From a virus: a stretch of 38,251 nucleotides of DNA. The notes beneath the pieces are model-generated. The model saw only the letters and a program-made list of their open reading frames with translations, was not told where the DNA came from and ran no database searches. This document shows, piece by piece, positions 14,063 through 22,469 of the stretch (position 1 is the first letter of the stretch; each line of letters begins with the position of its first letter). Both the position numbers and the translations under genes were made by a program. Where the stretch lies: positions 1-38,251 of the IMG/VR virus record IMGVR_UViG_3300022562_000160. One strand, written 5' to 3'.

Positions 14063-15520
14063 TCATTGCTGCTCTGCTGGCGCTTCCGGTATGTCGCCAA
14101 CTACCTGGGTATTCATCACCGGAGGCGGTGGCGGTGGCACTCGCTCAAGTTCTGTCTCGATTTCTTCATCAGTCCAGTTGGTTACACCTGCGCTACGTGC
14201 TGCGGCATAGTAGGCGCGGGCTGGCAGCAGTCCGGCGTTAATGTCGGCAATCCACTGTGCGCGGTCTTGGGCTGTCATAGGCAGTAAGAAGAACTCCTGA
14301 TTAAGCTCGAACACCGCCTCCCCAGCATCAATGCCCAGCATGTCGCCGCACCACATAATGGCTTTGCGGTATGCCTCGGATACGTTGCCAGCAATGGTTG
14401 CCATGATTGAAGTATCCGCACCGCGCTGAATGCGTGCCGCCTCGGCGGTGATTTGGACGGTTGGCGTGATAAGCTGTGCGCCGACCTTTACCGCCTGCTC
14501 CTCTTTGTCCTTCATCAGCTCCCGCGCCAGATTGCTTGGGTCGGCCTGCAGCAGCTCAGCACCGCCGCCATTACCAAGATTGTGGCCTGTGCGCGAACCA
14601 ATCCGAATGCCGTTAGGGTTTGACTCCTTGAACTGGTTGGCATTCATGTTCTGACCCGGATAAACCATCAGCGTTGGCTGAGAGCAGATAAACGCGCTTT
14701 CCTCAACATCAGCCGAGTTGCGATAATGTCCGATATTGATGTCTGCCAGCGTGTCAAGCGGCGGCGTGTCCACGGTCGAATCGTTGTTGTCGGCACCGAT
14801 GAACGTGAACGGGATGTAATCAATGCGCATGCCACCGATGCGCGGCTCGATAATCTCAATATCGCCAGTTGCAGAACCAGCTGCATCAAACTTAAACAGC
14901 CGCTGGCGGTAGAAGCCTTCAACGATTTCCAGCACGCGATATTGCTTGCCAAGCAGCGTTGCAAACTCATCCTCTGCAACAAGATATTCGTATGGCTCAA
15001 TCAGCACCACCCGGGTAACTACCTGAGTGCTGCCCCTGGTTTCCTTGCGCCAGTTGACGATATTCTCGGCCGCATAAAACACAATGCGCGGGTTAAGTCG
15101 TCCTGCGTTTTGCTCTGCCTTTGTCGCCGCGCTTGTCTCTGGCGCGTCCACCAGCAAGCCGCCGCGGCCTAGTGAATCAATCTCGCCCAGCGTATCCTGT
15201 GCCTGCTGCTCAATACCAATGCCTGCGCCGTCTGCGTTCTCAAGCAGGTATTCAAGCCCCGCGGGCAGCTCAACTTCAACAGGCTTGCGCATCACTGCGC
15301 CAATCATGCCAGCCAGTGTGCGCTTGGTGAAGTTGTAGAAAATCGCGCCGTCCTCGTAGTCTGCTTGGCGCGCAGCGGCATAAGTCGGGTCGGCCTCACT
15401 CATGCCTACGTTGCGCAGGTACGACTTACAGTTTGCGGACAGAACAGCGCGGATTTTCTCCCACTTCGGCAGCATTGCATTGTATTCGCGGTGCGTAGTT
15501 TGTACGCCTGTATTGGCCAT
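14063..15520 (-). CDS. Portal protein (DUF4055-type)
   Basis: A 485-residue protein immediately after the large terminase. Features include an N-terminal helix with YNAMLPKWEKIRAVLSA, a wing/stem region, HYRNSADVEES and the helical crown region containing EEQAVKVGAQLITP, and a Pro-rich C-terminal tail (VPPPPPPVMN). These match the DUF4055 portal group. Portals form the dodecameric DNA channel at the head vertex. It is followed by its own terminator, which is unusual inside a late operon and marks the insertion of the next cassette. Confidence 0.88.
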   Translation of the reverse strand: MANTGVQTTHREYNAMLPKWEKIRAVLSANCKSYLRNVGMSEADPTYAAARQADYEDGAIFYNFTKRTLAGMIGAVMRKPVEVELPAGLEYLLENADGAGIGIEQQAQDTLGEIDSLGRGGLLVDAPETSAATKAEQNAGRLNPRIVFYAAENIVNWRKETRGSTQVVTRVVLIEPYEYLVAEDEFATLLGKQYRVLEIVEGFYRQRLFKFDAAGSATGDIEIIEPRIGGMRIDYIPFTFIGADNNDSTVDTPPLDTLADINIGHYRNSADVEESAFICSQPTLMVYPGQNMNANQFKESNPNGIRIGSRTGHNLGNGGGAELLQADPSNLARELMKDKEEQAVKVGAQLITPTVQITAEAARIQRGADTSIMATIAGNVSEAYRKAIMWCGDMLGIDAGEAVFELNQEFFLLPMTAQDRAQWIADINAGLLPARAYYAAARSAGVTNWTDEEIETELERVPPPPPPVMNTQVVGDIPEAPAEQQ

Positions 15521-15521
15521 C

Positions 15522-16781
15522 TTACCTTCCCCACATTTTGATATTCATGTTTGCAACTGGTTTAACAACTGGCATTTCGTAAACAATCGGGTACGTTGTC
15601 GCATCGTTCTGGTGGTCAACGCCGCCAGACTTATCCGGCTCCCCGTTCTTGTCGTAGGCCTGCTGCTCTAGTCCGCGCGCAGTATTTGGACATAATGCGT
15701 CATTAATCCAGACTTTACCAGATTCCAGCGCCTTATTCATCGATAGCACACGGTCTTTAACTGCTGGGTTGCTGGCGTTAACCCGAACATCGAATCCGGC
15801 CTGCTCCAGCAGAGCGAGGTCTGATGTGCTGGCATCATTCGACTTGCGGTTCTTGCCGCTGGCGTCTGGGTACAGAATAATCCTATGCCCGGTATCCTGC
15901 CAGCGCTCCTTAATCACCCTGATAACGTCCGGCGTATCGAACAGGTCGCAAAGCTCAGCCACGGCGTGCCATCCATTTGGCCGCTGCACATAAACGGTTG
16001 ACGCCATCTTTCCAACGTTGAAATCCTGTCCGATGAAAAGCGGCTCACCCTCCTTGATGGTCTCGCGGCTGCGGCATCGGTTGCGGTCATAGTTGTGATA
16101 GACGGTGCCGGAGGTGAGGTTGACGAATTGGCCGCCTAGATACGCCTCTATAAGCTGCTTTGGATACGTCTCTATCAGCGATGAGATGTAGTCAGGAGGC
16201 AAGAACTCTGCGTTTTCGTAAGTGCTGGCCTGCACCATGGAGTAGCTTGGCGTGGGGTCTTGCTTGAACTTCTCATAGACAAACTTAAACCCTTCTGGCG
16301 TGGTCGTTACCCCTATCGAGTTTATCACCCCTGGTATGACCAAGCGCATGCGCGCTGCAATCTTGTTCCATGCGTTGTTGGCCTTGTCTCTTGATAGTAC
16401 GTCCAGCTCATCGCACAGAGCTCGGGATATTTTGAAACCAACTATCGAGCCCGGGTTATCCATCGAGCGGCATATCACGGTGCCGTAGTACCACTTGTTG
16501 CGGTAAAGGTGGATTTCCTTATTGGTTTCCTTGATGTCAACGGTAAACCCAAGGAGGTGCGCGGCTTCCTCAAATGTTGGATAAAAAATATCCCTGATTG
16601 CTGGATACGTTGGCCCAAAGTAGCCGACCCTGGTTCCCGGGTGCAGAGCCATGAATGATATTAAATCCAGGCAGCCAACGAATGTTTTCCCAGAGCCAAA
16701 CCCGCCAACGTATGCGCGATATTTCGAACTCATGCCATTGAGGTAAATCCCCTGCGGCGCGGATAGCTTAATCTCACTCAA
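15522..16781 (-). CDS. terL: Terminase large subunit
   Basis: A 419-residue packaging motor. Walker A GGFGSGKT at 26-33, Walker B with catalytic acid ALCDELD at 121-127, and a coupling motif near GVTTTPEGF. The nuclease domain has FIGQDFNVG and ILYPDASGK as the first two acidic motifs and HQNDATTYP as the last. Length is typical. It overlaps the small subunit by eight bases and lies one base from the portal start. It cuts concatemers and pumps DNA into the prohead. Confidence 0.95.
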   Translation of the reverse strand: MSEIKLSAPQGIYLNGMSSKYRAYVGGFGSGKTFVGCLDLISFMALHPGTRVGYFGPTYPAIRDIFYPTFEEAAHLLGFTVDIKETNKEIHLYRNKWYYGTVICRSMDNPGSIVGFKISRALCDELDVLSRDKANNAWNKIAARMRLVIPGVINSIGVTTTPEGFKFVYEKFKQDPTPSYSMVQASTYENAEFLPPDYISSLIETYPKQLIEAYLGGQFVNLTSGTVYHNYDRNRCRSRETIKEGEPLFIGQDFNVGKMASTVYVQRPNGWHAVAELCDLFDTPDVIRVIKERWQDTGHRIILYPDASGKNRKSNDASTSDLALLEQAGFDVRVNASNPAVKDRVLSMNKALESGKVWINDALCPNTARGLEQQAYDKNGEPDKSGGVDHQNDATTYPIVYEMPVVKPVANMNIKMWGR

Positions 16782-17235
16782 CGTTCGTCGTCTCTATCTT
16801 GGCTTTGGCTGAGGATATCGTGAACTTAATCTCAAGCGGCTGTGCCTTCTCGCCTTCACCATCATCAATGCCCAGCATGTCGTTCATGGTAGCCACCGCT
16901 GCCCTTGCAGCTGCCAGGTTCTCGCGCCTTGCGTTGCCCTGCTGGTCTGTGTAGCAGCCTATGCCAGCCTCGGTTATCTCCTTGAGCCACCTCAAGCGCT
17001 GCTCAACGGTTATAGCGAACTTTTCTGCAGCCTTTGCCTTAACCTTTCCCCTAAGCTCCTCAATCCTTGCCTTAACCTTTTCTTGGGCAAACATGGTTGA
17101 TGCCTTGGAATGTTGCGTCTCAGGCTTCGCTCTGCTGTTTGGATTGGCTGTGCGCCATGCCTCTGTTTGGTTGCCACCATTCAGCACATACGCCTTGCAA
17201 GCCGCCTCCTCTTTGTCGGTTAGTTTGTCACTCAT
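16774..17235 (-). CDS. terS: Terminase small subunit
   Basis: A 153-residue protein with N-terminal DNA-binding helices in the Terminase_2 style (LTDKEEAACKAYVLNGGNQTEAWRTA near 4-29, then FAQEKVKARIEELRGKV). The C-terminus is mixed and acidic. ATG 17235 preferred, with GGGGGC upstream; an in-frame GTG precedes it. It overlaps the large subunit and should recognise the packaging site, which may lie in or near this gene. Confidence 0.88.
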   Translation of the reverse strand: MSDKLTDKEEAACKAYVLNGGNQTEAWRTANPNSRAKPETQHSKASTMFAQEKVKARIEELRGKVKAKAAEKFAITVEQRLRWLKEITEAGIGCYTDQQGNARRENLAAARAAVATMNDMLGIDDGEGEKAQPLEIKFTISSAKAKIETTNVE

Positions 17236-17271
17236 CACGCCCCCAGCGTATCAACACCCAGTGTTGGCTGT

Positions 17272-17300
17272 AGTGTAACAGCGCTCAATATGAAAGTAAA
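17272..17300 (-). promoter_or_regulatory. Possible late promoter ahead of the terminase genes
   Basis: Minus strand TTTACT (17295-17300), 17-bp spacer, TACACT (17272-17277), located between the terminator at 17296-17319 and the small terminase start. Both boxes match at four of six positions, so activator help is likely if real. Confidence 0.4.
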
Positions 17301-17319
17301 AAGCCCCATGGAGGGGCTT
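17296..17319 (-). terminator. Intrinsic terminator ending the leftward replication operon
   Basis: Minus strand AAGCCCC-TCCAT-GGGGCTT followed by TTTAC, five bases past the stop of the gene at 17325. Confidence 0.82.
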
Positions 17320-17324
17320 TGGTT

Positions 17325-17618
17325 TTACTTTAAGCTAAGCTTTACTTCACCAGCAATTTCGCCTGATTCACCTTCCCTGAATCTAACTGTGTTTTGGTTG
17401 AGTCCGTCATCGACCCACTTGATTGTTGAAGGATACTGAATTACTTCAGATGGATTTACTCCCATGCTCTCTGCGGCAACTCTTATCACATCAACCACCG
17501 CGGCCACCTGAGCCAGAGCAACCTTCATTTCATCAAGGCAATCATTCCAGCGCTCCCTTGGAACCTTATCCATGATGTCTTTGATTGTCTGCGTGCTTAA
17601 CTCGTATTGGTCGCTCAT
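17325..17618 (-). CDS. Hypothetical protein, last gene of the leftward operon
   Basis: A 97-residue protein from ATG 17618, immediately after GGAGGAAGGT. It is helical in its first two thirds (ELSTQTIKDIMDKVPRERW, VALAQVAAVVDVIRVAAESM) and ends with a beta-rich stretch. ATGA coupling to a 16-codon frame upstream. No family recognised. Confidence 0.7.
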   Translation of the reverse strand: MSDQYELSTQTIKDIMDKVPRERWNDCLDEMKVALAQVAAVVDVIRVAAESMGVNPSEVIQYPSTIKWVDDGLNQNTVRFREGESGEIAGEVKLSLK

Positions 17619-17665
17619 ACCTTCCTCCAATTATCATCAAACCACTCATCAAATTCTTTGTTCAT
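17615..17665 (-). CDS. Possible 16-residue micro-ORF
   Basis: MNKEFDEWFDDNWRKV, with GAGGA directly ahead of ATG 17665. It overlaps the end of the zinc-ribbon gene and is ATGA-coupled to the next gene. Possibly a leader that couples translation rather than a functional peptide. Confidence 0.3.
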   Translation of the reverse strand: MNKEFDEWFDDNWRKV

Positions 17666-17906
17666 TCCTCAATTCCTCCCGTGCCATTTTGTACAGCTTG
17701 ATGTATTCCCTGTTGTTCTTGCGCCAGCGCTTGGCTATCGCGTTGCAGTGCCCTGGGTTGGCTTTGTACCTCTCCCTCGACGTCCTGTTATCGCACACAA
17801 CACAGGTTCGATTCGACACATACCGGCTTACTCCGCCGCACTTAGAGCAAGCCCCGCCGTTATAGGTCAGCAGTCCAAGCGAATCTGCCAACATTCTAGG
17901 CGTCAT
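17649..17906 (-). CDS. Small zinc-ribbon protein
   Basis: An 85-residue protein from ATG 17906 (GGGAGGT upstream, ATGA overlap with the preceding gene). CSKCGG and CVVCDN around residues 22-42 give a CxxC...CxxC zinc ribbon. A basic helical C-terminal half (ERYKANPGHCNAIAKRWRKNN) follows. Such proteins are frequent near phage recombination and Holliday-junction functions; the specific role is unknown. Confidence 0.68.
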   Translation of the reverse strand: MTPRMLADSLGLLTYNGGACSKCGGVSRYVSNRTCVVCDNRTSRERYKANPGHCNAIAKRWRKNNREYIKLYKMAREELRNEQRI

Positions 17907-18376
17907 GAGATAACCTCCCATTGCGCCTTGAAGTCGAACGCGCCGCATTTGGTGATGATTGAATCAATAACCGATGGCTCCAGCTCGATGCCAGACGGTA
18001 CACCGATCCATGCCGCGGTAAGCTGGTGCATCTTGTTGAACCCGCCAAGCAGCTCCTTGTGCAGCTCGTTGCAGCTAACAGCAATCTGCCTCTGCATTAG
18101 CGGTTGTGGCGCTGCCAGATACTCAAGCTTCATGTACTGCTGCCCATCCTGCCTGCGACCAGTAACAGCGCAATGAATCATCCACTTGTAGCAGCCGTTC
18201 GACAGCGCATCCGCCATTGCTCGGCTCGCCTTAATCTCTCTGCCAAGCTTCAAGTCCCAGATTTTGTGCAGGCCATTGTTACATCCTGCCACAAACACCA
18301 CTGCCAGGTTCTTCGCCAGCGCTTGCGCTACACGGTTGTAGCGCTTTGCTGCAGTTTTGTTAGGCCTGCTCGCCAT
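17903..18376 (-). CDS. Hypothetical protein in the recombination operon
   Basis: A 157-residue protein from ATG 18376 with GAGGTGATT upstream, overlapping the end of the annealing-protein gene by 17 bp. The N-terminus is basic (MASRPNKTAAKRYNRVAQAL); three cysteines are spread through the middle; no nuclease signature is clear. Its place between the annealing protein and a zinc-ribbon protein suggests a recombination or replication accessory role, by context only. Confidence 0.68.
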   Translation of the reverse strand: MASRPNKTAAKRYNRVAQALAKNLAVVFVAGCNNGLHKIWDLKLGREIKASRAMADALSNGCYKWMIHCAVTGRRQDGQQYMKLEYLAAPQPLMQRQIAVSCNELHKELLGGFNKMHQLTAAWIGVPSGIELEPSVIDSIITKCGAFDFKAQWEVIS

Positions 18377-19148
18377 CAATCACCTCACCAAAATCAACAT
18401 CGATAACATCCAGCGCATTGATGCGTTCTGTATGCTCACGGCGCATCAGCGAAAGGTCGCCTCTTACGGAATCAAACTGGCCGGATGCTCGAAGCTCGTT
18501 TGCAATCGCCTTGCACTCTGCGTCAAGGTCATCCAGTGACGCAAACTGCGCCATGCGGTCGTTTATCGCCTTGAGGTCAACTGCTGGGGCTTGCGGTGTA
18601 ACGTCCTTGATTGGTTGCTGGTTGCCAGTGATGCGGCTGGCTTCGTCATCGTCGACCATCTCGCTAATGCCAAACGCCATGCGCGCAGCCTGAATGTAGG
18701 CCTTGTGACGAAGCATCCGAGCTGGCCATTTCTTCCAGACTGTTGACTTCTCGTCCTTACACTCCGAAAGGTACTCAGTGACAACCACTGGATGCGATCG
18801 GTTCTTGAGGTGCATCTTGCACGTTGTTGACACCAGATTTCCCTTGTCATCAAAGCTGTCAAACAGCTCCACGCCGTCAAACTCTGGCTGGCGATTCACG
18901 ATGCGATACCAGCCATCAATCATCACCACCATTTGCAGCTTGCCACCGCTCACGAATGCGGCGCACTCCTTGACCAGCGGGTTAAGGTCGTACTTGGCGC
19001 AGACGCTTGACACGATTGCCAGCTCTGCATCGGTAGCTACGGAACCATGCTGATTCTTTGCTGACATAATCATGCCTTTCAGTACGTCTGTGATTTGCTC
19101 TACGCTTGCGCCAGTATTGCCTGCGATTACTTGTAATGCGTTGCTCAT
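18360..19148 (-). CDS. bet: Single-strand annealing recombinase (Bet/RecT family)
   Basis: A 262-residue protein with the lambda Bet-like core: YDLNPLVKECAAFVSGGKLQMVVMIDGWYRIVNRQPEFDG spans residues ~53-92, where the NPL...ea..........v.iDGw..i.nr pattern is diagnostic. A second conserved block is WPARMLRHKAYIQAARMAFGI near 139-159. The C-terminal third is variable and acidic. It pairs complementary strands after resection. The neighbouring DUF3799-type nuclease upstream is its likely partner, as in lambda exo-bet or Rac RecE-RecT. Confidence 0.92.
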   Translation of the reverse strand: MSNALQVIAGNTGASVEQITDVLKGMIMSAKNQHGSVATDAELAIVSSVCAKYDLNPLVKECAAFVSGGKLQMVVMIDGWYRIVNRQPEFDGVELFDSFDDKGNLVSTTCKMHLKNRSHPVVVTEYLSECKDEKSTVWKKWPARMLRHKAYIQAARMAFGISEMVDDDEASRITGNQQPIKDVTPQAPAVDLKAINDRMAQFASLDDLDAECKAIANELRASGQFDSVRGDLSLMRREHTERINALDVIDVDFGEVIDGEQA

Positions 19149-19153
19149 TTTGA

Positions 19154-19543
19154 TTACTCCTTAACTGATGACGGAATGACGCCGTAAGCAATGCGCCCAA
19201 ACCTGTGGTCTTTGTCTATGTCGCTTATTTTTGTGACCTCAATCTCGCCAAATATGCTGGTCAATTCAATCTCGCTCTTGAGAAAAGGCACAAGCCAAAG
19301 CGGAATCAGCATAAGCTCAGATTCATCACTCCACGCGCCAAACCCTAAATCGATCATTTGCTCTTTGGTTAGCGTTGACGGGTCAATTGGGCTAAACCAT
19401 TCCTCATCCTTAAATTTACTGCAGTCCTTTATGTTAAAGGATGAAATTTCATCATCCCAATCGTAACTAATAACCTCCCCAGCCCTGGTTAGAATTAACA
19501 TCATGATGTGCTTTGCGATTTCGTGATTTGTGTATTTGCTCAT
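19154..19543 (-). CDS. Hypothetical acidic protein between nuclease and annealase
   Basis: A 129-residue acidic protein with no recognised domain. It has a helical start (YTNHEIAKHIMMLILTRAGEV) and a hydrophobic stretch IPLWLVPFL near residues 80-88. It sits between recE-like and bet-like genes in the same operon, so it may modulate that pair; this is inference from position. Confidence 0.66.
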   Translation of the reverse strand: MSKYTNHEIAKHIMMLILTRAGEVISYDWDDEISSFNIKDCSKFKDEEWFSPIDPSTLTKEQMIDLGFGAWSDESELMLIPLWLVPFLKSEIELTSIFGEIEVTKISDIDKDHRFGRIAYGVIPSSVKE

Positions 19544-19582
19544 TTTAATTGCTCTCCTATAAAACCTGAATCAATAGTAAAT

Positions 19583-20362
19583 TTATTTATTGCGGAATGC
19601 AAGTGTTTCAACCTCCAACCCGCACCCAAACTCCAGGTAATCGCGGTACGCCTCCAAATCTCGCATAAACTCGGCACGTCCTTGGTCTTTCCATTCCTGC
19701 GACAACTCAAACACGCGAACAGGGTGCCGACCAAATACCCGCTTCTTGCCGACAACCACGAAGATAAATCGCGGCCATTCGCCAGTCAGCTGGAAGTAGC
19801 CCTCAGAGTAGGACGCATCCTGCACGTGATAGCGATAGTCGCGCACTGACCAATAGAACTTGTCGATGTCATCCGTGGTCTTGACGTCAACCATGATATG
19901 CCTGTTTGCCACAATCCGGTCTGGCCTGCACTTGCACTTGATGCCGCCAAACTCGAAAAATATCGAGGCCTCACTCTGGCCTTCGCTGGTCAGCAGTTCA
20001 CGCGCAACTGGGTGAGCCAATATGCTGTCGCGCATGGCGAGCGTCATTTCGTAATCATCGGCGCTCAACACAATCTTGTCTTTGCACGACTCAGCAAAAG
20101 CCGCAGCAGCAGCCTTGCCAGCGTTGCTGCGCTTCTCGATTACAGGCTCTTTGACGTAATCCACGGCAAATCTGTCTGTCTCCAGCAGCGCGCAGTGCGT
20201 GGCGGTTCCGACAATCTCGGTTGCATTGCACTCACCACGCGGCGCATTCCTCGACCACTCGAGCAGCGCCGCAGACTTCGCCACCAGGTCAAGGTCTGAT
20301 TTCGATACCGCTGCTACTGAGCGGTATTCTGCGTTGGTTAGGGATGTTGTGATTGTTGCCAT
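19583..20362 (-). CDS. PD-(D/E)XK exonuclease, DUF3799/RecE-like
   Basis: A 259-residue protein, ATG 20362 chosen because GGGGGT lies four bases upstream. N-terminal VSKSDLDLVAKSAALLEWSR and GTATHCALLE correspond to the family's first motifs. The catalytic core is GIKCKCRPDRIV (Asp), then IMVDVKTTDD (D-x-K), and YHVQDASYSEGYFQ (the QxxxY motif of RecB-like nucleases). The expected role is 5'-3' resection of duplex ends to load the Bet-like protein encoded two genes downstream. Confidence 0.9.
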   Translation of the reverse strand: MATITTSLTNAEYRSVAAVSKSDLDLVAKSAALLEWSRNAPRGECNATEIVGTATHCALLETDRFAVDYVKEPVIEKRSNAGKAAAAAFAESCKDKIVLSADDYEMTLAMRDSILAHPVARELLTSEGQSEASIFFEFGGIKCKCRPDRIVANRHIMVDVKTTDDIDKFYWSVRDYRYHVQDASYSEGYFQLTGEWPRFIFVVVGKKRVFGRHPVRVFELSQEWKDQGRAEFMRDLEAYRDYLEFGCGLEVETLAFRNK

Positions 20363-20364
20363 GT

Positions 20365-20544
20365 CTACCCCCATATCCACGCCAGCGCAGATGCAACGCT
20401 AAAGCACAATGCGGCCAGCACTACCGCGCCAGATACACGATAAAACCAAGGTAATGCGTTATCATCGAATACCGCGCCATCAACCAGCCTGAGAACAGCA
20501 ACAATCAGCCACAGGGTTAGTGTTATGTTGTAGATTATTTGCAT
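20365..20544 (-). CDS. Small two-helix membrane protein
   Basis: A 59-residue ORF with hydrophobic stretches at 8-20 (TLTLWLIVAVLRL) and 39-58 (GAVVLAALCFSVASALAWIW), separated by an acidic loop. It overlaps the YopX-like gene end by ten bases and ends two bases before the nuclease start. Contiguity supports translation; function unknown. Confidence 0.55.
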   Translation of the reverse strand: MQIIYNITLTLWLIVAVLRLVDGAVFDDNALPWFYRVSGAVVLAALCFSVASALAWIWG

Positions 20545-20891
20545 GACAGCAGCTCCGGATTCTGGTGAATGTTGCCGATTACCTTGAAATTTTCTGGCCC
20601 ATACTGAATAAAGTCACCGTCATCGCTGTCTGCGCCAGCGGAAAGCCTGAACATTGCCAGCTCATCGTTGTAGTAAACCGATAAATGGCACACAAACAGG
20701 CTGCTTTCAACAATATCCCCCTCAAAAATCTTAACGCCATTGATGTCGCGCAGGCCAGTGTATTGCTCTGCATTAAGATTGCACGGGACGTAATCCTCAA
20801 AATCCCTACCAGACTTAAACACCTCGCCATCGCACAAAATTGGGGTCAGGAATTTCTTCCCATCCCACGCTCTAAACTCAATCTCACGCAT
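20535..20891 (-). CDS. YopX-like protein
   Basis: A 118-residue protein from ATG 20891. It begins MREIEFRAWDGKKF and continues with LNAEQYTGLRDINGVKIFEGDIVE and IGNIHQNPELL. This FRAWD....QyTGLkD.nGkeIyeGDiv pattern is the signature of the YopX family, common in phages of many hosts; the molecular function is undefined. The start is placed at the conserved Met-Arg, overlapping the upstream gene by eight bases. Confidence 0.93.
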   Translation of the reverse strand: MREIEFRAWDGKKFLTPILCDGEVFKSGRDFEDYVPCNLNAEQYTGLRDINGVKIFEGDIVESSLFVCHLSVYYNDELAMFRLSAGADSDDGDFIQYGPENFKVIGNIHQNPELLSCK

Positions 20892-21120
20892 TTTTCTTCT
20901 CCCATTCCTGCCCAGCCAGCCATGCCAGCCTAGAATCCACCATATCGTCCACAATCGCTTGCAACCGCTTCGGCCTTACCTCGGTAGCCAATTCGTAAAA
21001 TAACGCCTCTGAGAGCGATTCAGTGGCATTCTCGATAGCTTCCTTGACCAGCTCTGGGTCATTGATGTGGGCTGGGTAGTGTTTGGCGACATAAGCCGCC
21101 ACAAATTCCGCTCTTTCCAT
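20884..21120 (-). CDS. Hypothetical small helical protein
   Basis: A 78-residue, almost entirely helical acidic protein with repeated Ala/Glu heptads and no recognised family. It lies between the DUF1351-like and YopX-like genes in a tight operon. Confidence 0.68.
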   Translation of the reverse strand: MERAEFVAAYVAKHYPAHINDPELVKEAIENATESLSEALFYELATEVRPKRLQAIVDDMVDSRLAWLAGQEWEKKNA

Positions 21121-21128
21121 GATGCACC

Positions 21129-22115
21129 TCAGTAAAAAATCTTGACGTTTGGCACAAGACCTTTGGCGATTGCTGTGATGACCTTCTTAGCGTCATCCTC
21201 GCTCAAGCCCTCCGCGATAAGCGCAACCAGTGCGGCGCGGTTAATCTTGATGCGGTTTTCCTTATCGGCGGCGCGGGCATCAGCTTGTCGCCTCGCCTCG
21301 GCTTCTTCGGCTTCCATGCGCTCACGCTCTGCCTGTGCCGCGCGCTCTGCTGCCAGCTCCGCATCACGCTTAGCCTTGGCTTCTGCTTCGATGGCGCGAG
21401 CCTCTGCCAGTTCCTTGTCACGCTTCGCCTGCTCCTCGCGCTGCTGGGCTTCCACGATTTGACGCTGTTGCTCTGCGCGGGCGCGCTCCTCAGCTTCCTT
21501 GGCAACGCGCGCATCGTGTGCCGCCTGCTCAAGTCGCGCCTTCTCAGCTTGAAGTGCTGCCAGCTCTGCGACTTGCTTCTCGGCTGCCAGCAGATTGTTC
21601 AGGGTGTTATTCGCCACGGTAAGCGCCGCCTCATGCGCGGTTTTGGCCTTTTTCTTGAGCTCAGGCCAGAGCAGTCCTATATCCACGGCTTCAAGCCTTT
21701 CAATTTGCTCTTGCACTAACTCAGACTTCTGGCAATTCATGCACCAAACTGGCATCTCGGTCATCCATGCCAGCAGCTCGTCCTGTCCAGCCTGCGCGGC
21801 CAACAGCGGTGCCAGCGTCTCATCGCGCAGCGCATCGAAGCGAGCAATGCTTTCACGGGCATTCTTTTCGATTATCTTTGGCAGCTCCTTAATCTCGCGC
21901 AGGTAGTCGCGGATTGGCTTGTCAATTGCGGTCTTGCTGCTTGAGATTTTGGCTGCCACGGATTTGATATGTGCGCGGCCTTCCTGTGTCTCAACGTCAA
22001 AAATCTCACCCTTGACCTGCTCCTCGACCTGCTTGAACAGCGCCTCAAGGTTTGCGGCTTCAAACACGTTTGGCAGGTTGCCGGATTCTTTGATTTCGAT
22101 TGGTAAATTGCTCAT
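21129..22115 (-). CDS. DUF1351-like coiled-coil protein
   Basis: A 328-residue protein from ATG 22115, which overlaps the upstream stop as ATGA. The first 100 residues (SNLPIEIKESGNLPNVFEAANLEAL, then KTAIDKPIRDYLREIKELPKIIEKNARESI) match the DUF1351 pattern. Residues about 185-290 form a long Ala/Glu/Arg coiled coil, and a short globular end follows (LVALIAEGLSEDDAKKVITAIAKG). These proteins are usually encoded beside phage recombinases and nucleases. The C-terminal segment resembles the small domain at the end of similar phage proteins. Confidence 0.8.
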   Translation of the reverse strand: MSNLPIEIKESGNLPNVFEAANLEALFKQVEEQVKGEIFDVETQEGRAHIKSVAAKISSSKTAIDKPIRDYLREIKELPKIIEKNARESIARFDALRDETLAPLLAAQAGQDELLAWMTEMPVWCMNCQKSELVQEQIERLEAVDIGLLWPELKKKAKTAHEAALTVANNTLNNLLAAEKQVAELAALQAEKARLEQAAHDARVAKEAEERARAEQQRQIVEAQQREEQAKRDKELAEARAIEAEAKAKRDAELAAERAAQAERERMEAEEAEARRQADARAADKENRIKINRAALVALIAEGLSEDDAKKVITAIAKGLVPNVKIFY

Positions 22116-22468
22116 TTGCTCACTCTCCATACTCGTTTGTTGTCTTCTGAAACTTCCACCAGCCCATCAGCCACTAGGCTTGCTAGGCATTGCTCGAACC
22201 AGTCTTGTGGCTTGTCCATGTCTGAAACTTTGACCCGCGAGATCATGGTTGCCAGCAGGGTGCTTGCGTACAGAATCCCCTCGGTTGACCCGATTCGCGT
22301 CATCATGCTGACCTTGATAAGCGCCAGGTTGTCGCTCAGGTTGTCGGTCGAGTTGGCCAGCGCCGCATACTGCTCCATGAGCGAAACAACTTGGTCTGGA
22401 TTTTTCGGCATCTTGATTAGCTTGGTTGCTACCAGCCGTGAAAACTGTGCTTGCTGTGGTGTTTGCAT
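22112..22468 (-). CDS. Primase C-domain-like small protein (shorter copy)
   Basis: A 118-residue protein from ATG 22468 after GGGGGCTAAC. Its N-terminal half (LIKMPKNPDQVVSLMEQYAALANSTDN) aligns by eye with the upstream 132-residue protein (IIRIPSSKESLISLLEQFASYGDSTHD). Both end in a winged-helix-like EVS.D.K..R segment. It therefore belongs to a small paralogous family with the primase C-terminus. It probably binds DNA; no experimental role is known to me. Confidence 0.66.
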   Translation of the reverse strand: MQTPQQAQFSRLVATKLIKMPKNPDQVVSLMEQYAALANSTDNLSDNLALIKVSMMTRIGSTEGILYASTLLATMISRVKVSDMDKPQDWFEQCLASLVADGLVEVSEDNKRVWRVSK

Positions 22469-22469
22469 G

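Noticed and set aside
21285-21719. 144-codon plus-strand frame rich in Leu and Cys
   Set aside because: Antisense of the Ala/Glu/Arg coiled coil of the DUF1351-like gene, which naturally produces Leu/Ala/Cys-rich mirror frames.
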